Origin: Porites lobata
Lineage: Eukaryota > Cnidaria > Anthozoa > Scleractinia > Poritidae
Length of the DNA stretch: 64,000 bases
Reading direction: 5' to 3'
Assembly: GCA_942486035.1 (NCBI GenBank)
Contig: CALNXK010000150.1
Location: forward strand, 259,001 to 323,000
Part shown: positions 55,415-64,000 of the stretch, in pieces
Layout of the letters: the number at the start of each line of letters is the position of its first letter
Position numbering within the stretch: the first letter of the stretch is position 1
Position numbers and translations under genes: made by a program
Notes under the pieces: model-generated
Database searches by the model: none
What the model saw: the letters and a program-made list of their open reading frames with translations, nothing else
What the model was told of the DNA's origin: nothing

Positions 55415-58094
55415 CCTCGTTAGCACCCCCCCCCCACATAAAATCCTGGTTACGGGCCTGAATACAATTATGCTGGATTTTATGTAACTCGGCATGAGTC
55501 GTTGCAACTTTCAAAGAAGATTCCTTCAATAGACAACCACATTTGAACTTTCTTTTATAGTACCTACACTTTAGATTTCTTGTTTTAGGAAAACAAAAGA
55601 AAAACAGTGCGAGAAATACGACCAGAATATGTGCATCGTTGCCAGACTTATTTGACAGTTAGTCATTCACAGTTGTGTTATTTTTGTTATTTCTTAATAA
55701 GTAGGCTGGATGGCAAAAACAATGGCTTGCTTGCAGGCATTCCCCTCCTCCCTCCTGCGCGGTCTCGCGCCCTCAATTCTCTTCCCCTTCCCTTTTGAAT
55801 GCCTACCATGCAGGCTACTCTATGTTCTGCAGAGTTTACTCACCTGACCATGTGTCTCCCCAGGGTCCTCTCCCATCTCAAACTTGATTGCCAGTCCAAA
55901 ATCAGAGAGACAACAGGTAAGGTCCTTTTTGACAAGTACATTTTTACTTTTAAAATCTCTATGAGCAATGCAGGGCTTAAAAAAAGCTCCAGGTATCTCA
56001 CCATGAAGGTAGGCAAGACCACTGGCCATGCTCCCTGCCATGCTGCATAGCTCAGCCCAGCTAATAACATGGCCCTTCAGATAATCAGCAAGTGAACCAC
56101 TCTCATGGTACTCTGTTATTAACCAATATTCCACAAACTGCCCATCTGAGTGTTTCTCAGCTGCGATGTAGTTGAGAATATTTTCATGTTTCATGTTGCA
56201 AGAACTGTAAAACTCCTTTTCACAGGCCCACGCTGCTTTGTGGGACGATGAGAAAACTTTTACCGCGACAGTATCTTGTAAATAGTCTGCTTTCCATACT
56301 CTGCCAAACTGGCCTTGAGAAATAACCTCGCGTAACTGAATCGGCCTAGCACCAAGATCTGGAGAAGGTGGTGGAATAGAGTTGAGAGGCTCCTCTTCAA
56401 AAATTCGAGATGGAAACGTTGTCTTATGCCTGCGATAAATGAAAAATCCAACTACCAAGACCACTGCGAATGCAAATACTGGAAGCAAGTACAAGAAAGT
56501 CTGTATAGTCTTGTCTTTGGTGCCTGGTGGTGGAGGACTCGTTGTCAAGGTGGTACCACCTCTTGTTGCTTTGGAACGAGGAACAAAAAAAGAACCCCAT
56601 GTGAGAACCATAATATATAATAGGAATTCTGACACTTGACAATATCTATACCAACTTGAAATAGTAAAATTAATTTATCAATAGAAATCCAGCTTCCTTC
56701 CTGATTACTTCAATAATATGCTTTTAGTGACACAACAGGTGCATTCTTGTGTCACTGGTAGATCGGAGCTCCTTTATTTACCCCATCGCTGGACTAACAT
56801 AAGAAAGCTCTCTACCAGTTTCCAAGGTTATAAATTCTTTAACTCTCTTATGTTTAGAAATTCATAATGCAAGCCAACAAGTATCACCTCCTTTTCCTAT
56901 AAGCTGAAAGGATTCATCTTATCATAAATATTCATTTATTTTTTTCTTTACCGCTGCTTTTAATTTTTTGTTTCACTTTTTTAGCCTGACTATGATTACT
57001 GTCAAACTCAGAAAACCGTGAGAGGCTGAAAAATTTCAGGAATGTTGATTGTGTAGTGACCAATCACAATGAAGTTCAGGACATGCGAGCAAACCACAAA
57101 CTACCGGTAACTACTGTTGCTGTTTGTGGTTTAGGTTTCTCACAACTTATTGGCTTGCTCTTCTCAACACAATAACACTCCATGAATATTTCTGGTGTTC
57201 ACGGTTTTGTGAGTTTCACAGTAAAATGGTTATCTCATATATGATGATTTTTCATATAGCTCTGCCATTGATTTTTGCAACAGAGGCTATTTCCATCCAG
57301 TTGGGTTTTTAGTTGATATCCTCCAGACTTCCTCCACTGTAACTTTTATCCACATTGTAATTTGTTAGCTGAGAGAATACTGTAAAATTCTGAAATTAGG
57401 CCCCTCCATAAATAAGCCCCCCAAACAGGTAACGCAAAAAACCCTCTATTAAATCGCCCCTCCAAATATAAGTCCCCCGGGGGCTTGTACTTCGAAAATT
57501 GCCCTCAAATACAAAGTAAAACAATGTGAAAACGGTAAATTTACTTCCAACTATAAGGCTAGCCCAATCGAGTTTGAAACGCAAATTTCCCTCCATAGAT
57601 AAGCCCCTCCGAATATAAGCCCTTCCAAAAATAAGCCCCTCAAAAAGAGCTTTTGAAAAATATAAGCCTTATTTACAGAATTTTATGGTATATAGAATTC
57701 TGAAATCTACTAGATTCCAACTTACTTGTTTCAGGAGAAGGCGTTGCATTTCGAGGCACAATGGTTGAAAGACTGAACTGCCGATTACAGAAGTCTGTTT
57801 TGCAGCAACATTTATAATATTTTACGTCCTTGCCTTTTCTATGTCGTATCTTAGGTGCTCCATGATGTGTACAAGTTTGGTTTAGACAATTATCATTTTG
57901 TTCCTGGCAACCCTGTGATAAAACAGAGACAACACCACTCATATTCATCCATATGGAATAACAGAATTGACCTTGGTTTGTACAACTAGTATCATTATTA
58001 ACACAGGATCCAGGCGAAGTACAGGGTAGTCCATCAATCAGTTCATACACTTGACAGGACAGAGGAGTAGGATGGCCATTAGGAGGGGATTCTC
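47959..58094 (-). CDS. ACVR2: activin type II receptor (TGF-beta superfamily Ser/Thr kinase receptor), lacking first exon
   Basis: Type I membrane receptor that binds activin/BMP-class ligands and phosphorylates type I receptors. Five exons, all phases matching, give 522 residues plus stop. The extracellular domain has 12 Cys, with CYSIWMNMSG, LSQGC and KCCCKTDFCN, the hallmarks of the three-finger type II fold. A transmembrane helix (FLYLLPVFAFAVVLVVGFFI) precedes a full kinase domain: ISQGQFGRVWKA loop, VAVKVF lysine, HRDFKSKN, SDFGLA and RRYMAPE are all intact. The short tail ending KESTI fits ACVR2A/B and not BMPR2, which carries a long tail. The signal-peptide exon was not found; it must end with one nucleotide of a split codon and lie right of 58094. 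Confidence 0.95.
48628..49023 (+). mobile_element. MITE family GGGGCTGTGTCAC, copy 3
   Basis: The ends TTAAAGGGGCTGTATCACAG and CGTGACACAGCTCCTCTAA are inverted; body as at 22998-23347. In the last ACVR2 intron. Confidence 0.7.
49034..49510 (+). repeat. two diverged tandem copies of a ~210-240 bp unit
   Basis: 49034-49240 and 49262-49510 share GTCTTG, CCAGTGGTG/CAAGTGGTG, AATAAAACTTGGAATTTTTGTC and the GCTTTGGAC end. In the last ACVR2 intron. Confidence 0.65.
49571..49748. mobile_element. 178-bp CAGGGTTGTCA MITE with ATTCAT duplication
   Basis: The ends CAGGGTTGTCATTAAG and (reverse) CAGGGTTGTCACTAAG; the 6-bp duplication ATTCAT is at 49565-49570 and 49749-49754. The same length as the copy at 58459-58636, with about eight differences. 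Confidence 0.88.
49785..49915 (-). CDS. ACVR2: ACVR2-like kinase C-lobe exon
   Basis: 131 nt encoding PVGDYRMPFEEEVGSHLSLE and then DMQQAVVHKKMRPKF, closely like the ACVR2 C-lobe. Acceptor TCCCAG, donor GTAAGA. Confidence 0.95.
49974..50345. mobile_element. palindromic MITE (ACCAGAATAATTTAAA), copy 2
   Basis: Arms: CAGTGGACAAAAAGCTTGTACC and GGTATAAGGTTTTTGTCCACTG. The interior repeats AAATTTGAATTT/GGGAGCC in inverted order. Confidence 0.7.
50451..50604. mobile_element. hairpin MITE (TCACCCCAAAATTTTGC)
   Basis: Arms of about 70 bp: ATACCATAATGCTCTTTG, GTCACCCCAAAATTTTGC and AAGCATTG pair with the second half (CAATGCTTAGGCAAAATTTT and GGGGTGAC), with an AT-rich loop. Confidence 0.75.
50760..51118 (+). 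repeat. interspersed repeat R2, split by a MITE
   Basis: The R2 sequence (ATCAACATCAATTTTCTC ... GGTCTTAAAGGGTTA) is interrupted at 50895-51054 by a CAGGGCTGTCA MITE. The two halves join in register with intact R2 copies. Confidence 0.75.
50895..51054. mobile_element. 160-bp CAGGGCTGTCA MITE
   Basis: The ends CAGGGCTGTCACTAAG and (reverse) CAGGGCTGTCATCAAAG, flanked by ATTAAG and TTTAAG, a 6-bp duplication with one mismatch. Confidence 0.75.
51269..51407 (-). CDS. ACVR2: ACVR2-like kinase exon (APE region)
   Basis: 139 nt encoding VGTRRYMAPEVLEGAINF and then DMYALALVLWELASRCTAVD, the activation-loop end and helix F of the kinase. Acceptor TGTAG, donor GTAAGC. Confidence 0.95.
52109..52647. 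mobile_element. mariner-like MITE, relative of 32754-33228
   Basis: The ends ACAGTAGAAGATCTCC and (reverse) GTAGTTGAAGCTCTGG. The inner blocks GTTTGAACTGTAACTTAAAC and TTTGTAATGAAAAGC match the other copy in reverse. Confidence 0.6.
53301..53400 (+). mobile_element. tRNA-like SINE head with T-rich tail
   Basis: A-box-like TGGTGTAGTGGTGAGG, B-box GGGTTCGAATCC, then T-runs (53371-). The acceptor and T stems do not pair, so it is not called a functional tRNA. Confidence 0.45.
54364..55460. mobile_element. 1.1-kb DNA transposon with CAGGCCCGTAACCAGG ends
   Basis: Perfect 16-bp inverted ends, each followed by a G/C homopolymer, and the 5-bp duplication AATAC at 54359-54363 and 55461-55465. The first eight bases match the 42196-43809 element. 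No intact transposase was recognised. Confidence 0.82.
55844..56568 (-). CDS. ACVR2: ACVR2-like transmembrane and kinase N-lobe/catalytic exon
   Basis: 725 nt in one exon: juxtamembrane linker, a single transmembrane helix, then the kinase from the glycine loop to the activation segment (DPGETHGQ). The catalytic Lys, HRD and DFG motifs are all here. Acceptor TCCAAAG, donor GTGAGT. In vertebrates this region is split over several exons, so introns have been lost or gained. Confidence 0.95.
57378..57690. mobile_element. MITE with TACTGTAAAATTCTGAAAT-like ends
   Basis: Inverted ends TACTGTAAAATTCTG / CAGAATTTTATGGTA; many ATAAGCCCCTCC motifs. It is 36 bp from the donor of the ACVR2 extracellular exon. 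Confidence 0.72.
57726..58094 (-). CDS. ACVR2: ACVR2-like ligand-binding (extracellular) exon
   Basis: 369 nt, phase 1 at both ends, acceptor CTTTCAG, donor GTAAGT. It holds the whole cysteine-rich domain: QFCYSIWMN, LSQGCQEQNDNC, YYKCCCKTDFCN, with N-glycosylation motifs such as NDT, NMS and NQT. It has two more cysteines than the usual ten of vertebrate ActRII. Confidence 0.94.
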
Positions 58095-58458
58095 CTGAAA
58101 GAAATAGAAAAAGTAAATGCAGAAACAAATGTGAGATTAGGGGTATTTACCATTAACAGGGAAATTCTGGAAGGAAAATCAAAGGGTTCATGCCATTCCG
58201 CTTGGGAAGCTTTGGAAAAATAATATGGGCTGCAATTTGAGAAGAATCAATATTTCCACCCCTTTAAGCCTGTTCAGCTGATCTGCATATACAATGCAGT
58301 GGGTTGTTTCCCCACCAAGCCAAATTTTATAGTTTTATGTTCAAATACAAGATTTGTGCCTGGGTGGTTTGTGTAAATGGCAAGCACTCTAGGAAACAGA
58401 TAAAAGAAGAAAAACACTGCCAGAGAATTTGCTATTAAAGACTCTCCATTTTATTGGG

Positions 58459-58636
58459 CAGGGTTGTCATTAAGAGCCGGGGGCCGGGGATTTTCCCCGG
58501 CTACTAAGAGAGTGGCCCCTGGCTACTTTTTTTGGAAAATAGAAGAAAAATAGAACCAAAAGAAATCCCTAGCCGTTTGATTCCCCGCCTACTTGTTGTG
58601 TTTACCCGGCAACTTGAAATCTTAGTGACAACCCTG
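58459..58636. mobile_element. 178-bp CAGGGTTGTCA MITE with ATTGGG duplication
   Basis: Same element as 49571-49748; the 6-bp duplication ATTGGG is at 58453-58458 and 58637-58642. Confidence 0.88.
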
Positions 58637-59268
58637 ATTGGGGTTAATTTCCCATTATAACGATTGTGACATTTTATCTGATTTTACTTCATGTGGTAGT
58701 GACCTAATGTTTGTAATGTTGAAGGGAAAAACATGATTTTATTATCAAAGGTTTTTCGAAGACTATTACATTCCTTTGACGCCATTTTCAGATGAGAAAC
58801 TTCAACTGCTCAGCAGCGGAAGTCACAGAAGTGAATTTCAAGACATAGCGCTTGTTTGTTTACCTTTTATCAGCGAAAATATTTTTTTGCCTCTGGCTGA
58901 CGATCAAACGTTTTCCATTATCGTTTCAAAAGTGCCAAATGAGCAGGGAATTTTGTTGTTTGTTCACTGGAAGTTATACTGAAAATCATAAGTTTAAGGC
59001 ACCCATTCGGGCTCCCTGTTTGAAATTTTGGTTGCCCGAGGGTAAATCATAGGCACCTCTGGTGACCGGGCTCCTGTCAGGCAGCAGCCTTGACTACGTA
59101 AAAGTCCTGTTGAAGAGGCTTCATCTGAATGGTAACACCGGAGATTTTTGTCCATAGATTTACAATGTAAATGTAAAAATAAGACTGACACATACATGTA
59201 ATCCCAGTGGTCTAGACAAGAGGGGTCAACTGATACTTGAGAACAGGCCAAAACCTTGACTGCTAATT

Positions 59269-60689
59269 AGGGATGGTTCATTATTTATGAGGATGACCGG
59301 GTCGGGAAAAAAATAACAGCTTTCCTCTTTTTTTCTAAAGCCCGCCCAAAAGGCATTTTGTTTTTTCGTAGCCCGTTCAGTATTTGGGGTCAAATTTCTC
59401 AAAATCCGTTCAAATTGAAGTGAGTACCTTGTGAAAATCATTCAATGTTTATTTATGACTAGAGCAACTAGTGCATGTTCGGATCAAATACACAACTGTT
59501 CGCCGTTCGAGTCAGCAAACGGCTATCAAACGAGTTCAGCGATTACAAACAATAATTTATTAACATCTGTGAAAAGTGCACGTTAACAAATGACATCCAG
59601 CTTGAGGCATTTCATTGTTTGCCAAATAAGTGAAAAAGTCCTAAATATATCTTTGAACACGGATATATAACCGTTCGTATTAAATGACTTGCAACCGCGT
59701 TCGCATTATAACTCCCTCCTTTTTTTAAGGAAGGAAGGTTTTTTTGCCGAAGACGCGGTCAAGATCGATGAACGACTCGAAATCATTCGTGAGAAAGTAA
59801 AAACTTTTAAAGGATATACTTCCGCTTCCCATGCTTCAGACGAAGATTCTGATTAGCTTTATCATTGTTCGATCAGTGAAAATTAACACAAGACGCTAGG
59901 CATCAAAGACTATGCGGACTGCTCAGTTGTTTTTTAAGTATGAAAGGAACAGCTTTATAATGTCACAGCTTGTCACATTTACAAGATACAAAAATTTTTA
60001 AATAATAAAAGTTTATTTCCGAGACAGATAAGAATGTAAACCTATTTTTGCATGAAATCAACGGAACTTGGCTGGCAGACTCCACGGCACTGTGGTGCGT
60101 GCAGAAAAAGTATTTTCAATTCACTAGGAGTTGCAACTTGAGATCCTCGATCAAAACATCTTGTTTTCTTGTGTACAGTCTGGCGGAGTCCAAAGATTTA
60201 ATATTCCAACCGTTGGAGTTCACTTTGATTAAAATCCTTGTCCATGCATCATTTGAAATTCTAATTTGATTACAAGCTCTGAAATGTCAAGGAATATAAA
60301 CAACTATAAAACAGCAGCTCACAAAGTACATTTGTGTCATTCCGTGGCCTGTCAAATTAAAATTCTAGAGGGTTTGATCGCAAAGCGCGAGCTTTTTCTT
60401 GCGGGTATATCTCTGCATTACCAAAAATATTGTAGCAATATTTATTTGATATGAAAGTATGACAATTTACCGGGTGAATTTTCAACGACGAATACAGTTT
60501 CCATATGTTGTTCTCATCAAACGACTGCCGCATTTTACCACAGTTTTAGTTTATGTTCATTTTTTTTTAAAGCCCGGTCTCTTTGTTCAAGAAAAAAACA
60601 CAAAGCCCGTCGCCACGGCAAGAAAAATTTTCAAAGCCCGTTCGGTTTTTTCCCGACCCGGTCACTCCCATAAATAATGAACCGTCCCT
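59269..60689. mobile_element. 1.4-kb element with ~45-bp inverted ends
   Basis: Left AGGGATGGTTCATTATTTAT then GACCGGGTCGGGAAAAAA; the right end is the same sequence inverted with only a few changes. The subterminal zones share AAAGCCCG/AGCCCGTTC motifs. The interior is AT-rich with no recognisable transposase. The target duplication is unclear. Confidence 0.75.
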
Positions 60690-60844
60690 TATTAAGAAAT
60701 GTATGTTTTGAACTGATATCCAAGATGGCGATGCTATCGGGATTAACTTAAAGCTGGAACAAAGCTGATAGATTTGCCAATACATGGAAACTAACAAGAA
60801 ACTTAAAAAGGGAGCCGTGGTTTCCAATGATACTATTGCTTTAA

Positions 60845-61312
60845 CAGGGTTCATACAAAAAATTGTACCCATTTTTTTGGGACTTTTTAAGGACTTTCCA
60901 AAGACCACATTTGATTTTCAAGGACCACCTACCAGGAATGTAATTTCACAGATTGTACAAAAATGCACATTCCCAGTTCATTCTAACAGGACTTTTTAAG
61001 GCTTGAACTGTTAGCTCCACCAACTTCCCTACATTTTTCAGTTCACTTGTCTCAAATAATATTGATAGTTAACTATTGCATAAAACAAAAAAACACTTAA
61101 TGCAAATCACCATTAACTTCTGTCTTTGACAACCAAAAAGCATTAAAAAAAACTTTCCAGGCCGCTACATTTAAAGTTGAAGAAAATTTAAGGACTTTTC
61201 AAGGACTCGCACAGACAATTTAAGGACTTTTCAAGGAAAATGGAATTTAAGGACTATTCAATGACTTCCCCTAACATTCAAAGACTTTCCAAGACTGTGC
61301 AAACCCTGTTTG
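60845..61312. mobile_element. MITE with AACAGGGTTC ends and repeated TTTTAAGGACTTT
   Basis: The ends AACAGGGTTCATAC and (reverse) AACAGGGTTTGCAC. The motif AAGGACTTTTCAAGGA recurs several times toward both ends. Confidence 0.6.
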
Positions 61313-64000
61313 ATGAGCTGTTTGGTAAGGATGGCCCACCATGAAACTATCAAAATACTTCAAAAAATAGATTCATGGCATTTAACAAAATTGGCTTTAT
61401 GATTCTATGAGTTTGGAGTCAAAGGTTTGCCATATATATACAGACAAAATTGGTAATGCCATTTAACTCCCCTTGTTGAAAATTATGACATTCGTAAGAT
61501 TGTACTGTAGATACAATGTTACTAGTGGCTAGCGTGAATTTAATGATGTATGAATTAGGAACATTTTAGGTTAATTACTACACTCTTGCTAAATGGCCAA
61601 CAGCCGGGGCAAGGTTCTGTTTAATACAAACTCCTAACCATGAATACAGTTTAATTTATCTACCCATAGAGGTAAAGCTAGAGAAGAACCATCCCTGAAA
61701 TTAGTGATTTGAAAACCTTGACCAGTTGTTCATTTAGACTCTCCATAATTGCAGTAGTTTCACTCTCAAGGCATTTAAAAGACAGAAGACTGCGTGACGG
61801 TAGTAAGCTACCAACAATAGCACAAATATATTTAATGTAAAGCTTACGGGAAGTTGAACTATTGCTAATGGAGAGTTTATTTTTTTATGGGTCCACATGC
61901 TCAAGTATTTGTATCTGGGATTGTTGTCTTTTTTTTGCATTCAGACAAAAGCTTTGGCAGTACTATTTCTTCTCTGTAACAAAACTATGTGTCGAGGAAG
62001 TAAAAATTAGAAAACTTGAGCATAAAAATGCACCATTGCATCAAACCACTGATAACTAAAGTTTTTCACCTCAAAAAAAACAGTAACTAAGCCACTCAAA
62101 ACGTTTTGCACTTAAGCATGCGTAAAATATTATTATCACAACAACCACAGAAAATACAAGAGAAAGCCAAGGCCGCCATTAAATAAAGAGGTACATGTAA
62201 TGCAGTGGTAGAAAGCAATCCACCATAAAGATCATGCTCTATTTTTGAGATGAGGAATTTAAGTTTGCTTAAATTCAAATATTCTGTCTAAAGGGTTCTC
62301 GTAAATGAAGACAAAAGTAAAGTTTTATCTTTTTTTATCAAAATGGTAGAGTTTGTGGTCAGAACAGCTGTTTTCTGGGGATGCAGTCACACTCAACAAG
62401 CATTGTAGGTCACAGAGTAGGAGGGGAAACAAAAGCTGCGATAGGTTCTTTAAAAACAGTACTTTTTAAAAAGCTCAAAACTCCATCATTCTGTTTTACT
62501 TTTCAAAATCATTGGTAGATCAACTTAAGTTTACAAGAATGAAGTATAAATAACTCACTACCAAAAAGGAGGTTAGAATTTTAGATCTTATCCATACTTT
62601 ACTTTTGAATTTCTTGAACAGTTCTGGTTCATTTGAGAAGCTACACAAACTCAACCCATTGTTTCACCCCATATCTCAAGTCAATCTCAAACCAGTCCTT
62701 AAGATACTGTGTTGGTTTCTGAGCTGTATTCAAGAGGTGATAACAAAAATGTTACGTTTTGTTTACAACTGAATGACATATAAGAAGTTAAAGCCTAGCC
62801 ATCAGGGCCGCGTTGTTCAAAGCTGTGTTTAGAGAACTCAGTGTTGATGTGAAATTTGAATTCAGATATCAAAGCATAAAAAGCAAATTCAGTTTCATTC
62901 TTTTCGTCTACAATTTGATGACTGGATACTCTAAAAAGAATAGAGAAAATGATTTGAGAAAATACTTTTGAACAAAAGAAAAAGACACCCGGATTAAAAT
63001 TTAACCCTGGGTTAGCGCTAATCAGCTTTTGAACAACTGGGCCCAGGAGTTAAATGTAAGGCAATGAATTGTTGTGGGGTTCTCCGATTCTGATTTTTTC
63101 AAAATGAATTGCCAAAAACAAATTTATATCCCCTACAGTAAAAATTATTCTAACCCTTTCAATGCCAGAGTGAATGATAAGAATCTTGTAAGGTCGATAT
63201 TTACTGAGTATAAAATCCCCTAGTGACCATTCAACCAAACCCTCTTGGCATTACTTTCACATAGCACTATTTATTTTTCATCTTTTATAAAATGAAATTT
63301 GTTTTGATGAGCTTTGAGTTTGCTACTTCTGGGAATTGAAAAATACCATAATATTAATTTTTTTAACACGCAGGTTCTGCCACATCACGGCACAATAACA
63401 ATATTATTATTATTTCTCTACTCATGAGTAAGAATAGCACAATATTACTTGCTCTTGAAATGAAAAGGTTTAACTACTGAATGCAGACCTAGACTCTCAA
63501 ATGGCATACAAAAAACATTGAACTCTAAGATGTGAAGAGCAGAGCAGAATACAAACCTCTGGTATTCAACTTCCTTTAACATAACAAGGCCAGTTTTTTA
63601 GTTGTGAAGTCTTTTAACATTAGCTGCCGGACTTCAATTTATCAAACAAATACCAATCAATACAACAGAATTGTGACATGCACCCATGATATTAGTTACA
63701 GTTTCAAGAACATCTAATTGGAGCAACATAAGGGTAGGGTGACCACTGGTGAACCCACTAAGCTATAATGCAGCATTTGGTCAGATTGAGTTCACAAACA
63801 AGGTTGATTTTGATGAGGGTGACCTAAAACTCTCAAGCAACTCTCAAGCTTATGTTTCCCCTCGTGTCTCTCACGTGGTTGCCTGAACATGACTTGCTTT
63901 TTCTGCTGAATGAATAACAAGTATTTTGGGTGATACAAAAGTACAGGACTTGGACACACTGCAGGCCTTCCACTCTAGCTTGTTCGGTTGTCAGGGAAGA

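Larger units (their letters stand above)
58095..64000. other. region 5' of the ACVR2 extracellular exon, repeats only
   Basis: It should contain ACVR2 intron 1 and perhaps exon 1. I searched for a leader ending in phase 1 before a GT and found none I trust. Repeats seen: 58459-58636, 59269-60689, 60845-61310 and about 62810-63047 (GGGCC.GTTGTTCAAAGC ... GAACAACTGGGCCC). Confidence 0.5.

Noticed and set aside
55799..56050. Plus-strand ORFs across the kinase exon
   Set aside because: They are antisense shadows of the ACVR2 kinase coding sequence.
58095..64000. Candidate ACVR2 signal-peptide exon
   Set aside because: Minus-strand Met ORFs here (for example 61734-61940 and 62096-62278) contain hydrophobic stretches, but none has a convincing leader followed by a phase-1 donor.

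Overview
The window is animal nuclear DNA, most likely from a cnidarian and probably a stony coral or related hexacorallian. It is AT-rich. It holds three intron-rich genes, all on the minus strand, inside a dense layer of small DNA transposons, MITEs and tRNA-derived SINEs. The cnidarian assignment rests mainly on the first gene: a fibrillar-type collagen whose N-terminus is signal peptide, then an eight-cysteine WAP domain, then Gly-X-Y helix. That layout is known from Hydra and sea-anemone fibrillar collagens. No prokaryotic feature was seen, and the long open frames elsewhere are shadows or repeats.

Layout from right to left, which is the direction of transcription. (1) 47959-58094: an activin type II receptor (ACVR2-like serine/threonine kinase receptor). 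The extracellular domain, transmembrane segment, complete kinase and C-terminus lie in five exons; the signal-peptide exon was not found and is in 58.1-64 kb or beyond the edge. (2) 31838-41240: a secreted DNase I-family nuclease, nine exons, 465 codons plus stop with every splice phase consistent. All catalytic residues of DNase I are present, and the last exon adds an unusual 162-residue C-terminal region. (3) 115-29674: the 5' part (17 exons, 404 codons) of the WAP-collagen. The gene runs off the left edge inside the triple helix, so the C-propeptide is not seen.

The collagen and DNase I are predicted secreted proteins and the receptor is a surface kinase for TGF-beta ligands. Nothing in the sequence says they work together; sharing a strand is the only link visible.

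Introns and intergenic DNA are built mostly from repeats. Several can be delimited exactly by terminal inverted repeats and target-site duplications: a TTAA-flanked MITE inside a SINE; 178-bp CAGGGTTGTCA MITEs with 6-bp duplications, one relative nested in another repeat; elements starting CAGGCCCG at 42.2 and 54.4 kb; TA-flanked mariner-like elements; and a foldback-like element whose arms are tandem 30-bp units. The best candidates for something undescribed are the C-terminal region of the DNase, the foldback-like element, and the 1.7-kb element with CTCGAG-rich ends in a collagen intron.
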